Positions 10,515 through 18,778 of a DNA stretch of 64,000 bases are shown one piece after another; positions within the stretch are counted from its first letter, which is position 1; each line of letters begins with the position of its first letter. Under the pieces are notes generated by a model. That model ran no database searches, was not told the DNA's origin, and saw only the letters and a list, made by a program, of their open reading frames with translations. The stretch lies in the NCBI GenBank assembly GCA_905221605.1, contig CAJNDS010002616.1, forward strand, positions 26,596 to 90,595, given 5' to 3'. The position numbers were made by a program, and so were the translations under genes. Origin of the DNA: Symbiodinium natans. Taxonomy: Eukaryota; Sar; Dinophyceae; Suessiales; Symbiodiniaceae.

Positions 10515-10519
10515 GAATA
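10515..10519. other. Target-site duplication, left copy (GAATA)
   Basis: GAATA directly precedes the left terminal repeat and is repeated at 20362-20366 directly after the right one. Five to six bp is the usual duplication size for retroviral-type integrases of Polintons. Confidence 0.75.
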
Positions 10520-10715
10520 AGTTAGCAATGACCATTTCCATTTTCTAATCATGCACCACCCCCTAGCACCCTAAACCATAACAACCTATACCTCAACCCT
10601 AACCTCACCAAAATACCCATAGTAAGACCCACAATATAGAACCATTGGAAGACCCATACACCACCACATAGAAAAATCCCAACCTCAAACCCATATACCA
10701 ATACTCCCATAGCAA
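10520..10715 (+). repeat. Left terminal inverted repeat of the viral element
   Basis: Begins AGTTAGCA and contains CCATTTCCATTTTCTAA and ATGCACCACCCCC. The first 47 bp match the reverse complement of the right end at about 42 positions. Similarity continues more loosely inward as repeated CCCATAG and AAGACCCA motifs. Confidence 0.8.
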
Positions 10716-10741
10716 GTTCTTATTTCTTTAAGTGTTTTTCT

Positions 10742-10999
10742 TCAGAAACTCTTTTCTGAAGACCTATCGACAGGAATTTCAATAATGATCCTATCCTTAT
10801 GCTTTCCGAATAGCATAAAATAGTCTTCTAAGAACTCATCGTTCATCAACAACTGATGGACGTGATTGAATACTTTATCAAGATCGGATTTAGGTTTGTC
10901 AGGATCGGATTTAGGTTTGTCAGGATCGGATTTAGGTTTCTCGGGTTCCTCTTCATCAACAAATTCATTAGGAAATTGATCGTTTAATCGTTTGTGTAT
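10742..10999 (-). pseudogene. Viral ORF fragment with KPKSDPD repeats
   Basis: An open minus-strand frame in phase with the zinc-ribbon gene upstream and separated from it only by a TAA at 11000-11002. It encodes an acidic linker with three KPKSDPD-type repeats (a 21-bp DNA repeat at about 10883-10943), then LLMNDEFLEDYFMLFGKHKD and a C-terminus ending SSEKSF. It may be the C-terminal part of the same protein, cut off by a nonsense change, or a short separate gene without an obvious ATG. Confidence 0.5.
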
Positions 11000-11361
11000 T
11001 TACCTTTTCCGCTTCTCGTATTCTGCCTTAATTTCTGCTTGTGTGTCATCGTTTAGTTTGCCTTCTTTCCTTATATTTCCTAATTTCCTCAAATAATCTT
11101 TCATCAGTACATTTAGTTCCGATTTCGGATGTAACGCATAATGGAAATGGGCATCCCAGTTTTCGTGTTTTATCTTATGCCCGCATTCTTCGCATAGTTG
11201 GCTCCCCTTTGCCCTCTCTTCTCTTCTCGCTTGTTATACTCGTTTTTGTTTTTACCGTAGCATTTTCTTTTCGCTTCACGGCGCCTATTACAAGTCTGAA
11301 AGCCGTCAAACTCTTCAACATCTTTAATCGCACAACACGATTTACACACTCGTTTCTCCAT
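11000..11361 (-). pseudogene. Zinc-ribbon/zinc-finger viral protein, frameshifted
   Basis: Starts MEKRVCKSC. Two cysteine motifs are visible: CKSC...C near the N-terminus and, after a frameshift near 11180-11200, LCEECGHKIKHENWDAHF, giving a CxxC...HxxxxxxxxH ribbon-like cluster. The basic linker between them (KREEKRG) and the overall order resemble small zinc-finger proteins of giant viruses and Polinton-like viruses. The frame ends at TAA 11000 and may originally have continued into the KPKSDPD segment. A DNA- or RNA-binding role is inferred from the cysteines only. Confidence 0.6.
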
Positions 11362-11606
11362 CTTACTATATTAAAAAGTCTAGTCTTTAAACACGGTTAG
11401 ACCGAAACAATACTCTAATGAGTTTGAATTCTTGAATTAAATCATTAGAACATTGTATGGGGACTATCGGGGTTTTCTTCTCCTTCTTCCAAAAGCACGA
11501 AACAAACTAATTAGACCATTACCACATTCTGTTGATGCGCTTATGGAAGCACACGGGGCACTGGCATGGGGGCACTGTCAATATACAACACAAACTAATT
11601 TTTAAA
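11362..11606. other. Viral intergenic spacer
   Basis: No coding frame was recognised. CAAACTAATT is repeated at about 11503 and 11591. Confidence 0.5.
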
Positions 11607-11804
11607 CTATTTTAATAATTCTTCTAACTGATAAAACTCAAACAGCAATTTAACTCGTTTCTTATATTCTTCATAATGATAATAATCCTCCAGTTCATCT
11701 ATTATAGCGCTTAATCTAGCATTATACATTCTAATAGTTTTTCTTTCACCTAACCAGTCTTTCTTCTCCTCCTTATTTACTGTTTTAGGGCATAAACAAA
11801 CCAT
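11607..11804 (-). CDS. Small viral protein, 65 aa, unknown
   Basis: An intact ORF starting MVCLCPKTVNKEEKKDW with a Cys near the N-terminus, followed by a predicted helical C-terminus (DELEDYYHYEEYKKRVKLL). It lies in a minus-strand row of small genes between the zinc-ribbon gene and the 11825 ORF. No family recognised. Confidence 0.5.
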   Translation of the reverse strand: MVCLCPKTVNKEEKKDWLGERKTIRMYNARLSAIIDELEDYYHYEEYKKRVKLLFEFYQLEELLK

Positions 11805-11824
11805 ATATTAATATATAGATATAT

Positions 11825-12209
11825 TCAATCCATACTATTAATCTTATTCTTGTTCTTTAGTTCTTCCAATTCTTTTTCTAATTTAATTATTCTTTCTTCT
11901 GCTCCTTCTGGCGTAATTGAGCGACTTGTCCCTACTTTTCCCCAACCTGTATCAACCGTATCAATATCTTCTTTAGCATCTTTGTTTGTCTTAAATATGT
12001 TGTTGTCATCAGGAGTAGTCCCTCTACGTCCGCCAACACGCCAACTGCTACGCTCCTCTATTTGATTTACTATTGTATTACCTTCCTTATCGGTCGTTGT
12101 TTTCGTTTCCTTATGAAATGCTTTTCTACCACAACGACATAAATTACAAGTGACACTGCCTTTATCAATATGGAAAATTGTCGTTCTGTTTTGCTTCTTC
12201 CTTACTCAT
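11825..12209 (-). pseudogene. Viral protein with Cys cluster and coiled-coil tail, frameshifted
   Basis: The ATG at 12209 overlaps the TGA of the upstream ORF (ATGA), typical of compact viral gene order. The first frame (MSKEEAKQND) stops after 14 codons; the neighbouring frame is open for about 120 codons to TGA at 11825, with VTCNLCRCGRKAFH (CxxCxC) near the start and a coiled-coil-like end, ERIIKLEKELEELKNK. One indel near 12165-12200 explains the break. Function unknown. Confidence 0.55.
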
Positions 12210-12376
12210 TTACATTTGTTCGATTTTATCTTACAATATTGAATAATTGCCTTCATAAACTCAAGTAGATTGTAACAACATCTACGATATTTATTTGGTA
12301 ACACAATTTCTTCAATGTTTTCTATTTCATTGATAATTTCGATATAATCAGCATATGTTATTTTGTTATCCTTCAT
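12206..12376 (-). CDS. Small viral protein, 56 aa, unknown
   Basis: ORF from ATG at 12376 to TGA at 12206, starting MKDNKITYADYIEIINEIEN and containing RRCCYNLLEFMKAII. Its stop overlaps the start of the next minus-strand gene, suggesting translational coupling or at least co-transcription. It diverges from the ATPase gene, whose ATG is 50 bp away on the other strand, so the AT-rich gap 12377-12426 is the likely bidirectional promoter. Confidence 0.55.
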   Translation of the reverse strand: MKDNKITYADYIEIINEIENIEEIVLPNKYRRCCYNLLEFMKAIIQYCKIKSNKCK

Positions 12377-12426
12377 ATATTATTAACGATATAAATTTCT
12401 AGGTAATATTCTAGGTAATATTAATA
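12377..12426. promoter_or_regulatory. Probable divergent viral promoter region
   Basis: A 50-bp AT-rich gap between a minus-strand gene cluster and the plus-strand ATPase, with a near-tandem TCTAGGTAATAT duplicated at about 12400-12421. Promoter function is inferred from position only. Confidence 0.35.
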
Positions 12427-13220
12427 ATGATTAAGCCTATAGTTAAGCCAGTAAATGTAAAGGAATATGATTTCAAACAATCTAAATACGATGTAGCGCC
12501 CAGATTACCATTTTCTCAAATCATAACCGGCCCGAGTGGTTCAGGAAAAGGAATTCTACTTCAATCAATGATACTAGACATATATAGAAACGTCTTTGAG
12601 AGAGTATATGTGTGGTCACCTTCAATTTCCGTAGATAGTAATTGGTTACCAGTTCGTCATTATGTTCAGGATGAATTGAAGGTGGATTTAGAAAAGGAAA
12701 AGTGTTTCTTTGATGAATACATCCCAGAAGAACTAGAAAGGGTGATAAAGCAACAGCACAAGGTAATAGAATACCAGAAGAAAAATGACCATAAGAAATT
12801 ATTTTCAATCTTAATTATTGTAGATGATTTCGCAGACTCAAAAAATTTCTCACGCAATAGTCCATTATTAAATCAACTGTATGTGCGCGGTCGTCATAAT
12901 AGCATTTGTATAATAACAGCAACACAGAAGTATAATGCCTTTAGTCCCATTATTCGTGTGAATAGTAGGCAATATTCTTTTTCCGATTAAGGAACTATAA
13001 AGAAATAGAAACAATGGTAGAAGAATTAAGCGCCGTATTAATTAAGAAATCAACCGTAGCAGATGCTAAAAATCTCTCGGAAGCAAAGAAACTTTTATTA
13101 GAAGTATATAACATAGCAACCGAAGAACCGTATAGTTTTTTGTTTATAAATCTTATGAAGCCTACTGTTAATGATATGTTTTACACAAGATCTGATGCTA
13201 AATTAGTAATTGATAAATAA
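12427..13220 (+). pseudogene. A32-like genome-packaging ATPase (FtsK/HerA type), one frameshift
   Basis: The P-loop ATPase that drives DNA into the capsid of Polintons, virophages and giant viruses. Walker A GPSGSGKG is at residues 35-42 and Walker B ILIIVDD at 128-134, followed by RGRHNSICIITATQ, which fits the conserved sensor/arginine region. The first frame stops at 12990. A neighbouring frame, open from about 12965, continues with FRLRNYKEIETMVEEL and ends at TAA 13220 after NDMFYTRSDAKLVIDK, the expected C-terminal part of the family. A single indel near 12960-12980 therefore splits the gene. Start chosen at the ATG preceded by the AT-rich gap. Confidence 0.8.
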
Positions 13221-13240
13221 TGTTATAATCAATAATATTA

Positions 13241-13456
13241 TCAATCTAAATTAATGAACACGAACAAGTTTATCGGCGGTAATTTGTAATAATATATTTT
13301 ATCGCTCTTTGTTTCTTCTAATTTTTCAATCCTTTCTATACAGTCTTTTAAAGTATTGAATAGTAAAATATCGGTTTTAGTTTTTTCATTGATATCTAAG
13401 TCTTTTATTTGTTTCATATTCTCAGTAGCAGAAGATTTAGAGGATTTAGAACCCAT
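13241..13456 (-). CDS. Small viral protein with possible N-myristoylation signal
   Basis: The second in-frame ATG gives MGSKSSKSSATEN, with Gly2 and Ser6 as in N-myristoylation sites; the first ATG (13465) would add MVY and hide the glycine. The rest is charged and helical (KDLDINEKTKTDILLF, DCIERIEKLEETK). A membrane-associated virion or assembly role is possible but not shown. It lies between the fibre gene and the convergent ATPase. Confidence 0.5.
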   Translation of the reverse strand: MGSKSSKSSATENMKQIKDLDINEKTKTDILLFNTLKDCIERIEKLEETKSDKIYYYKLPPINLFVFINLD

Positions 13457-13481
13457 ATATACCAATATTTAGATAAATATT

Positions 13482-14838
13482 TTAATCGCTATCGCTTTTT
13501 CCTTTCCCTTTTCCCTTCAACTTCTTCACTTCTTTTTCCAACTTTTCAATTTTGTTTAAAGCATACTGAAAAGCACTCCATAAGATGGGCGTTGTCTTTC
13601 CATAATCCATTCGAAAATAATCATCTTTACCTTCAAAAATAATGTTGTCCCATTCTTGTGGCATCTTCTTCGTCTTAAAATCATCAGCCATATAACCTAC
13701 GCACTTTTGAGACTGTCCTATATAATTGTAAGTTTTTGGTTTAATATACTTGACTAATTCTATACATTTTTTGGCGTCTATTTCTTTGACATTTTCTTTT
13801 AGTCTCCTATCTGATGTCTCTGTAGATGAACCATTCACATGTAACCCTGTGCTTGAAATCTCGCATATATCAGCACCATTAATAGATTGAAAGATAATAC
13901 CATCGCTGTCCCGGTTATCAATTTTAACTCTTTGACTTCCCGATACATCTGTATGTGTAAAATCTAAATGACCTAATAAATTAACATTTGCTTCATTTAC
14001 TGATATTTCGGGTGTGCTTCCTATCGTTCCTACAATTAAATTACTTGCTCTGTCTGTGTCTCCGTTTCTAATATCTAAATCATAGTCACTACCATTCAAT
14101 GTTTCCTTTATTCCCGATGAGTTCTGAAACAATATTTCTCCCCATACATTTAAATTTGCTTCCGCTGTTATATTACCAATAGAACTGAAAGTTTGGTTAT
14201 TAACGACTGCTCTGTTTAATGTTATTCCGTTAGTGTCATTCAATTGAAGTGCTATTGTTGAAGTTGTTGGGTCAGTTGCTCTGTTTGACTGAAATGAGAA
14301 ATTTATGTCATCATTTGTAATTAAATTTAATGAAGTCTGCTCTTCTGTATATTTTGCTATTATTCCGTATTAATATTTCCTTATCAAAAGTAGTAGCACC
14401 GTTAAACCTTACCGTTGAACTAAAATTAGAATTGCCACCATTCACATTAAGAACATCCACAACGGCATTAGCTCCTATACCTAACTTATTACATCTTACC
14501 GCGTTTGAATTGTTCATATTTAAAAATAACTGTTGTGATGAGTCATTTGTGTTCTAAGCATCAATACTAAAGCCTCTAAATCTTAACTTCCCACTATTAT
14601 TGGCAATTGCTACAACATTACTGGCGTCTGTTGTTGGTTTATAAAGTGTAAGACCGTTTGAATTGTTTATGTTTGCTGTGACGTTTTCTAAGTCTAACCC
14701 GTTTGTAATTCTTGCTGTATTAAAATTAGAAGTTCCGCCAACATTTAAAAAATAATTTGCGTCTGGTGCTGTTCCTACTCCTATAATAAGTGGGCTATGT
14801 TGCGTGATTTGCTTTGCTATGCTTTCGGTGTCTCGTCT
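13482..14838 (-). pseudogene. Fibre/spike protein with C-terminal S74 intramolecular chaperone
   Basis: The intact 3' part (13482-14243) encodes 253 aa ending in a peptidase S74-type domain: SDRRLKENV at residues 144-152 holds the conserved Ser of the self-cleavage site, followed by YIKPKTYNYIG, VGYMADDF and a C-terminal coiled coil (KIEKLEKEVKKLKGKGK). In endosialidases and related tail fibres this domain trimerises the fibre and then cleaves itself off. Upstream, beta-rich repeats (LNVNGG, LNVGGTSNF, NNSNG) continue in frame to about 14838, interrupted by TAG at 14554-14556 and a frameshift near 14315-14350. The N-terminus is missing or fused to the polymerase end. Likely the receptor-binding spike of the virus. 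Confidence 0.75.
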
Positions 14839-17363
14839 TTAATTTCTAGTGTTTCATTGGTATATTCTGGTTTTTTTGTTAAGGTAGTTTTCTTCATTTT
14901 GTGTTGCTCTGTCGGTGGAATTATTGATTTACCTTTTTCGTGTCTCCATCCTCCGATATTATTGTTAAATGTTATTGATTTCTTTGTTTTGCTTAAGTGC
15001 TCGTGCCTAATTACAAAGGCATCGGATTTAACACTCCATACATCAACACCGCCATTTACTAATTTGGTATAATCCTCTTGAATTTTATGATTATGGATTT
15101 GAAGTAGTAACTCCTTTATGTAAGTATATCCGTCTCATAATGCCACTCTATCGGTCACCGTTAAGCAGTAATATTTTCTGTCCAATTCCTTGTCGTCTTC
15201 GTCGTATCCCGTGATTTTATTAATCTTTCCTCCCACTTCTTGCTGATAATACAATGCTTCTCTTAAACGGTCAAAGGCAAAGCTTTTTGAAGATTTGTTC
15301 GTTCCCTTCTCTAGCAATCCGAAATTTACATTTGCTATAAGCTTCTTGATTTAGCATCTTCTGGATAATGGTCTGATATCTCGGTTGCCCATAGTTGTTT
15401 AATAAGTTTTGTGTAATTCACCTTATACACTCTAGAAGGTTCTTTGTAATATAAGATTTCGCATTTGTCGGCGTAGTGCTTTAGAAACTTACCATAGACT
15501 AAACAGTGTGTCTTATTAAAAAATAACGCTTGTTCTTTAGGTTTCACCAAAAACAAAGTCAGTTCGTGAAACTTGCTGTAATCGTGGGCTTTGTAACTGA
15601 AATGCTTCAATATATCAAACTGGTTAAAGACGGGGATTTCGGTAATTCGGTTGAAGGCGCGGGTGTAAGCTTCCTTACATCTATTTCGGTGGTGGTTTCA
15701 GGCATAAACCCGTATTTGTCGTATTTCTCGGTTCTTTGGTTAAACACCTTGTAGAATTTATTTAGTTCTCCCACCGGCGGGATTGTTCGGCATTCCTTAA
15801 GAATTTGTATATCGGTTTCGTTGTGATAGGATTTATATTAATGTATAGTTGTCTTTCTCTCTGAATTTCTTAAGGTCATTTAAGGACTGTATCATTTTAC
15901 ATTCAGTGGGTTCGCCATTTTCGTTTATGTGATAATCTGGGGAAGCCTTAACCGATACATCTTGATTCTCGCGGATGGCCACCATTTGTCGTAACATTTG
16001 TGAGGTTGTCGTTTGCTGTGTAGATATGATTATTTTTAACTAGGGCGTATAATGTTGGTATATGGTGGTTGTATTTAGTTGGTGAGTATTTGAAAATCGG
16101 TTTTATGAAGGAATTGAATATCCTTACTTGAATGCCGTAGTGTTCAAACACCGGCACCATATCCTGCATTGATGCCCCGTTCGTTTTGAAATCCTCTTCG
16201 GTCTTATTCATCAGTTTTCACATACTTTCTTTTGTTAATCTGTTCTTCTCACGTCTTTTTTCACCCATTAGCGTATCCTTATACCAATCGATCATGGTGT
16301 TAAACCAACACTCGTTTTCTTTGTAATGCTTTACATTTGTCGCTTCCTTAAAGGTTTCAAACTCGGGGTCTAAAGGCGTTTGGATGTAGATGTTGTACAT
16401 ACTTAAATTTGCGGTATTTGTTAGTTTTTCGTTTTTAGGGTCAAAGTTGACATCATCATCAACACGTTCTACACTGAGCAATTTAATACAATCAATGTAG
16501 TCCTTATGAAATTCTAACTCGTCATATGCTTCTCGGTCGGTTTGTAAAGTGCTATACAACTTAATAAACAGTTTCGCCGCATCCTTCTCGGTGCGAAATA
16601 TCCTTTTTCTAACTATGTCTTCTATGTAATTAGTAGATCTTACATTCAGTGTTTTCGGGTCTTTCCATATGACGTAAGGTCTGCCTTTGCTGTCTTTAAT
16701 GTTGACTTCACATTAATGATTCCCGCCGCAATTGTAAAATCCAGCTGCCGGAACACAATATTGTAACCCGCCACAATTGTAAAATCCGACCCGGGAAATC
16801 CGTTTTTTACGGGCGTGGTGCTACTACCTAATACTAAAACTAATAGTACGTCCTACCAGGATTTAGGCGAATACAATTGAGGAGGCCCTGGCCGGAGAGA
16901 TTGATCAATCAAGGGGGGCGGGGGGGGGGGGGTTTATTAATGCGAAGTCAACATTTTATTAATGCGAAGTCAACATTAAATGCTGTCTTGAGCTCCTTTT
17001 CCCTCTTTTCGTCCTTCAGTCTGTAAACAACGCATCTACCGAGTAGGTCCTAGTAGTATTTCGCTTTTTGTTTTCCTTCTTTGCTTCCCGCATTCGTCGC
17101 CCGAGTGGTTCTTTGTCGTGGTGTTTGTCGTGGATTTTGTCGTATACTGTGTTTGCTTTCGCTTTTTGTTTGTCCGTTTTTGCGGTTATAAACTGTCGGA
17201 TTAAATTGTCCGCGGTGGTGAATTGAGCTATTTTGCGGTCTTCATAAAAATGAATCAGATTTTGTGTTTTTTCTCTGGTGCCCTGTGTGAGACGATTTTT
17301 GTAGTTATCGTAGGTTGTTTGTAGTGCCCTCGTGTTACGCTTAATATTTTTGCTCATATACAA
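14818..17363 (-). pseudogene. Protein-primed family B DNA polymerase, multiply broken
   Basis: Replicates linear genomes from a terminal protein in Polintons and adenovirus-like elements. The N-terminus (MYMSKNIKRNTRALQ) is intact to about 17016. Then come a frameshift, a 284-bp inserted element, and an open frame with YVIWKDPKTLNVRS. Later blocks include GIQVRIFNSF and LYALVKNNHIYTAND, motif A-like EIDVRKAYT with EIPVFNQFD, and motif C-like VWSVKSDAFVI, in the protein-primed style. Breaks: TGA at 16218 and at 15135, a frameshift near 15960-15980, others near 15830 and 15660, and probably one near 15330. The frame ends at TAG 14818 only about 60 residues after motif C, so the thumb region is truncated. 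Confidence 0.8.
16697..16980. mobile_element. 284-bp inverted-repeat element inside the viral polymerase gene
   Basis: Flanked by a perfect 9-bp direct repeat TGCTGTCTT (16688-16696 and 16981-16989). Ends are inverted: AATGTTGACTTCACATTAAT on the left and ATTAATGCGAAGTCAACATT on the right, the right end tandemly doubled. The interior contains CAATTGTAAAATCC twice and a poly-G run. It has no ORF and its sequence differs from the viral DNA, so it is a non-autonomous transposon that landed after or during decay of the virus. Confidence 0.75.
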
Positions 17364-17455
17364 TATAATTGCAATATAAATTAAATTTCTTTTTAAATAC
17401 TTTTTCTAAAGATTTTCGTTTTATATTCAGAAACTTATTTAAAGAAATAGTATCA

Positions 17456-17749
17456 ATGGATGAGATTAAGCAGCAACTGGCTTTGTATCAGAGGCTTTAC
17501 TATAACAAAAGGAAAGAAGACGAGCAATTTATGCTGAAGAAGCGCGAAGCAACTTTAAGACACAACCAGAAGAAGAAGCTTAAGGAATACATAGCAGAGA
17601 ATAGTTTAAGTGAAGAAGATTTGACGCCCGCACAAATTAACGAAATCATTACGGATAAGAAGCCTAGCGGGAAGAAGCGCGGAGCACCCAAATACGATAT
17701 GAACGAATACAAAGTGATATGTCTAATGCTGTTTAAAATGATGATTTAA
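17456..17749 (+). CDS. Viral protein of unknown function, 97 aa
   Basis: Start placed at MDEIKQQLALYQRLYY rather than the upstream ATG at 17369, because the extra segment is AT-rich and crosses the gap to the divergent polymerase gene. Lysine-rich helical protein (MLKKREATLRHNQKKKLKEY, then LTPAQINEII and SGKKRGAPKYDMNEYK). It directly precedes the integrase on the same strand with a 39-bp gap and might originally have been the N-terminal part of it. Confidence 0.5.
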   Translation: MDEIKQQLALYQRLYYNKRKEDEQFMLKKREATLRHNQKKKLKEYIAENSLSEEDLTPAQINEIITDKKPSGKKRGAPKYDMNEYKVICLMLFKMMI

Positions 17750-17788
17750 TTAATTATATTAAATCATGATTTTTTGTTTCTTATTTAT

Positions 17789-18709
17789 ATGAGCGAGAAA
17801 CAGAAAATCATGAATGATGTATATTTTGATAGAGCGGGTTATGGTTCAAAACAAAGGACATTAAGCGAAGCACGGGAGAAGGACAAAACTATAACAATGG
17901 CAGATATTAACGAGTTTTTTAGAAGAAATGTTGAACAAAAAAGAAAGACAGTAGGCCAAAACAGTTTTATCGCCCCCCACTCCGCCTACGAATATCACAT
18001 GGATTTGTTTTTTATAAAAGATTTGGATGAACAAAAGTTTAGGGTAGGTGCTTTGATGATTGGTGTTTTTGATAAATTCATGTGTGTAGTGCCGATAAAA
18101 AGCAAACAAGAAGGAGACGTGGCGAGTGGAATGATTGAATGTTTAAATAAGATGGGTAAGAAACCTCAAATAATTTATACAGACGATGAAGGCGCATTGA
18201 ACAAGGAGGCAATACAAAAGTATTTGAAGGATGAGAACATAGAACATCACAGAACAAGAGCGCATCCAAATTTTAGCGAAAGAGCCATCCGAACATTTAA
18301 AGATATGTTGTATAGGAGAGTTGAAGCGGATGAGAAAAAAAGGAAAACAAAACATCCAATGGCCAGAATGGCCAGAGTACATATTAGAAATACTACTCAC
18401 CTATAATAATCACATGAAGCACTCGGCCACGGGATTTACGCCGAAAGATGCCCGAAAACCCAGTAATCAATTCAAAGTGAAAATAAATTTAACGATGAAG
18501 GGCAAGAAGAACCGCGTATATCCCGATTTAGATGTAGGGGACGAAGTTAAGATATTTAGGAAGCGAAAACCAATGAAAAAGAAAGAGTGGGAAATTACAG
18601 CCAAAATATTTATACCATAGAAAGCATTGAAAACAAATTAGGTCAAAATTATTACAGAGTTGAGGGTGTTGATAGACAGTGTTTGCGGTTTGAATTGCTG
18701 CAGGCTTGA
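17789..18709 (+). pseudogene. Retroviral-type (rve) integrase of Polinton class, two frameshifts
   Basis: Catalyses insertion of the element. The DDE core is visible: Asp in EYHMDLFF, Asp in IIYTDDEG and Glu in NFSERAIRTFK, with usual spacing. The first frame ends at 18406; the family continuation YILEILLTYNNHMKHSATGF lies in the next frame after an A-rich stretch (18333-18352), then an SH3-like tail (VYPDLDVGDEVKIF). A second shift near 18590 restores NIYTIESIENKLGQNYYRVE and a stop at 18709. Start taken at MSEKQKIMND rather than 15 nt upstream. The 5-bp target duplication agrees with this enzyme class. Confidence 0.85.
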
Positions 18710-18778
18710 GGGTAGTTTTGTGGACTTGGGGGTCAAAGGGGCTTGCCACGCTGGTGAAGCTGTGCTTTTTCTGCATGA

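Noticed and set aside
14797-15072. Plus-strand 91-codon hydrophobic frame
   Set aside because: Antisense of the polymerase motif C region.
10742-16220. Alternative genetic code with stop codons read through
   Set aside because: TAA, TAG and TGA all occur inside frames and are accompanied by frameshifts, so decay or sequencing error is simpler.
17861-18400. Minus-strand frames opposite the integrase
   Set aside because: Shadows of a gene with visible DDE residues on the plus strand.
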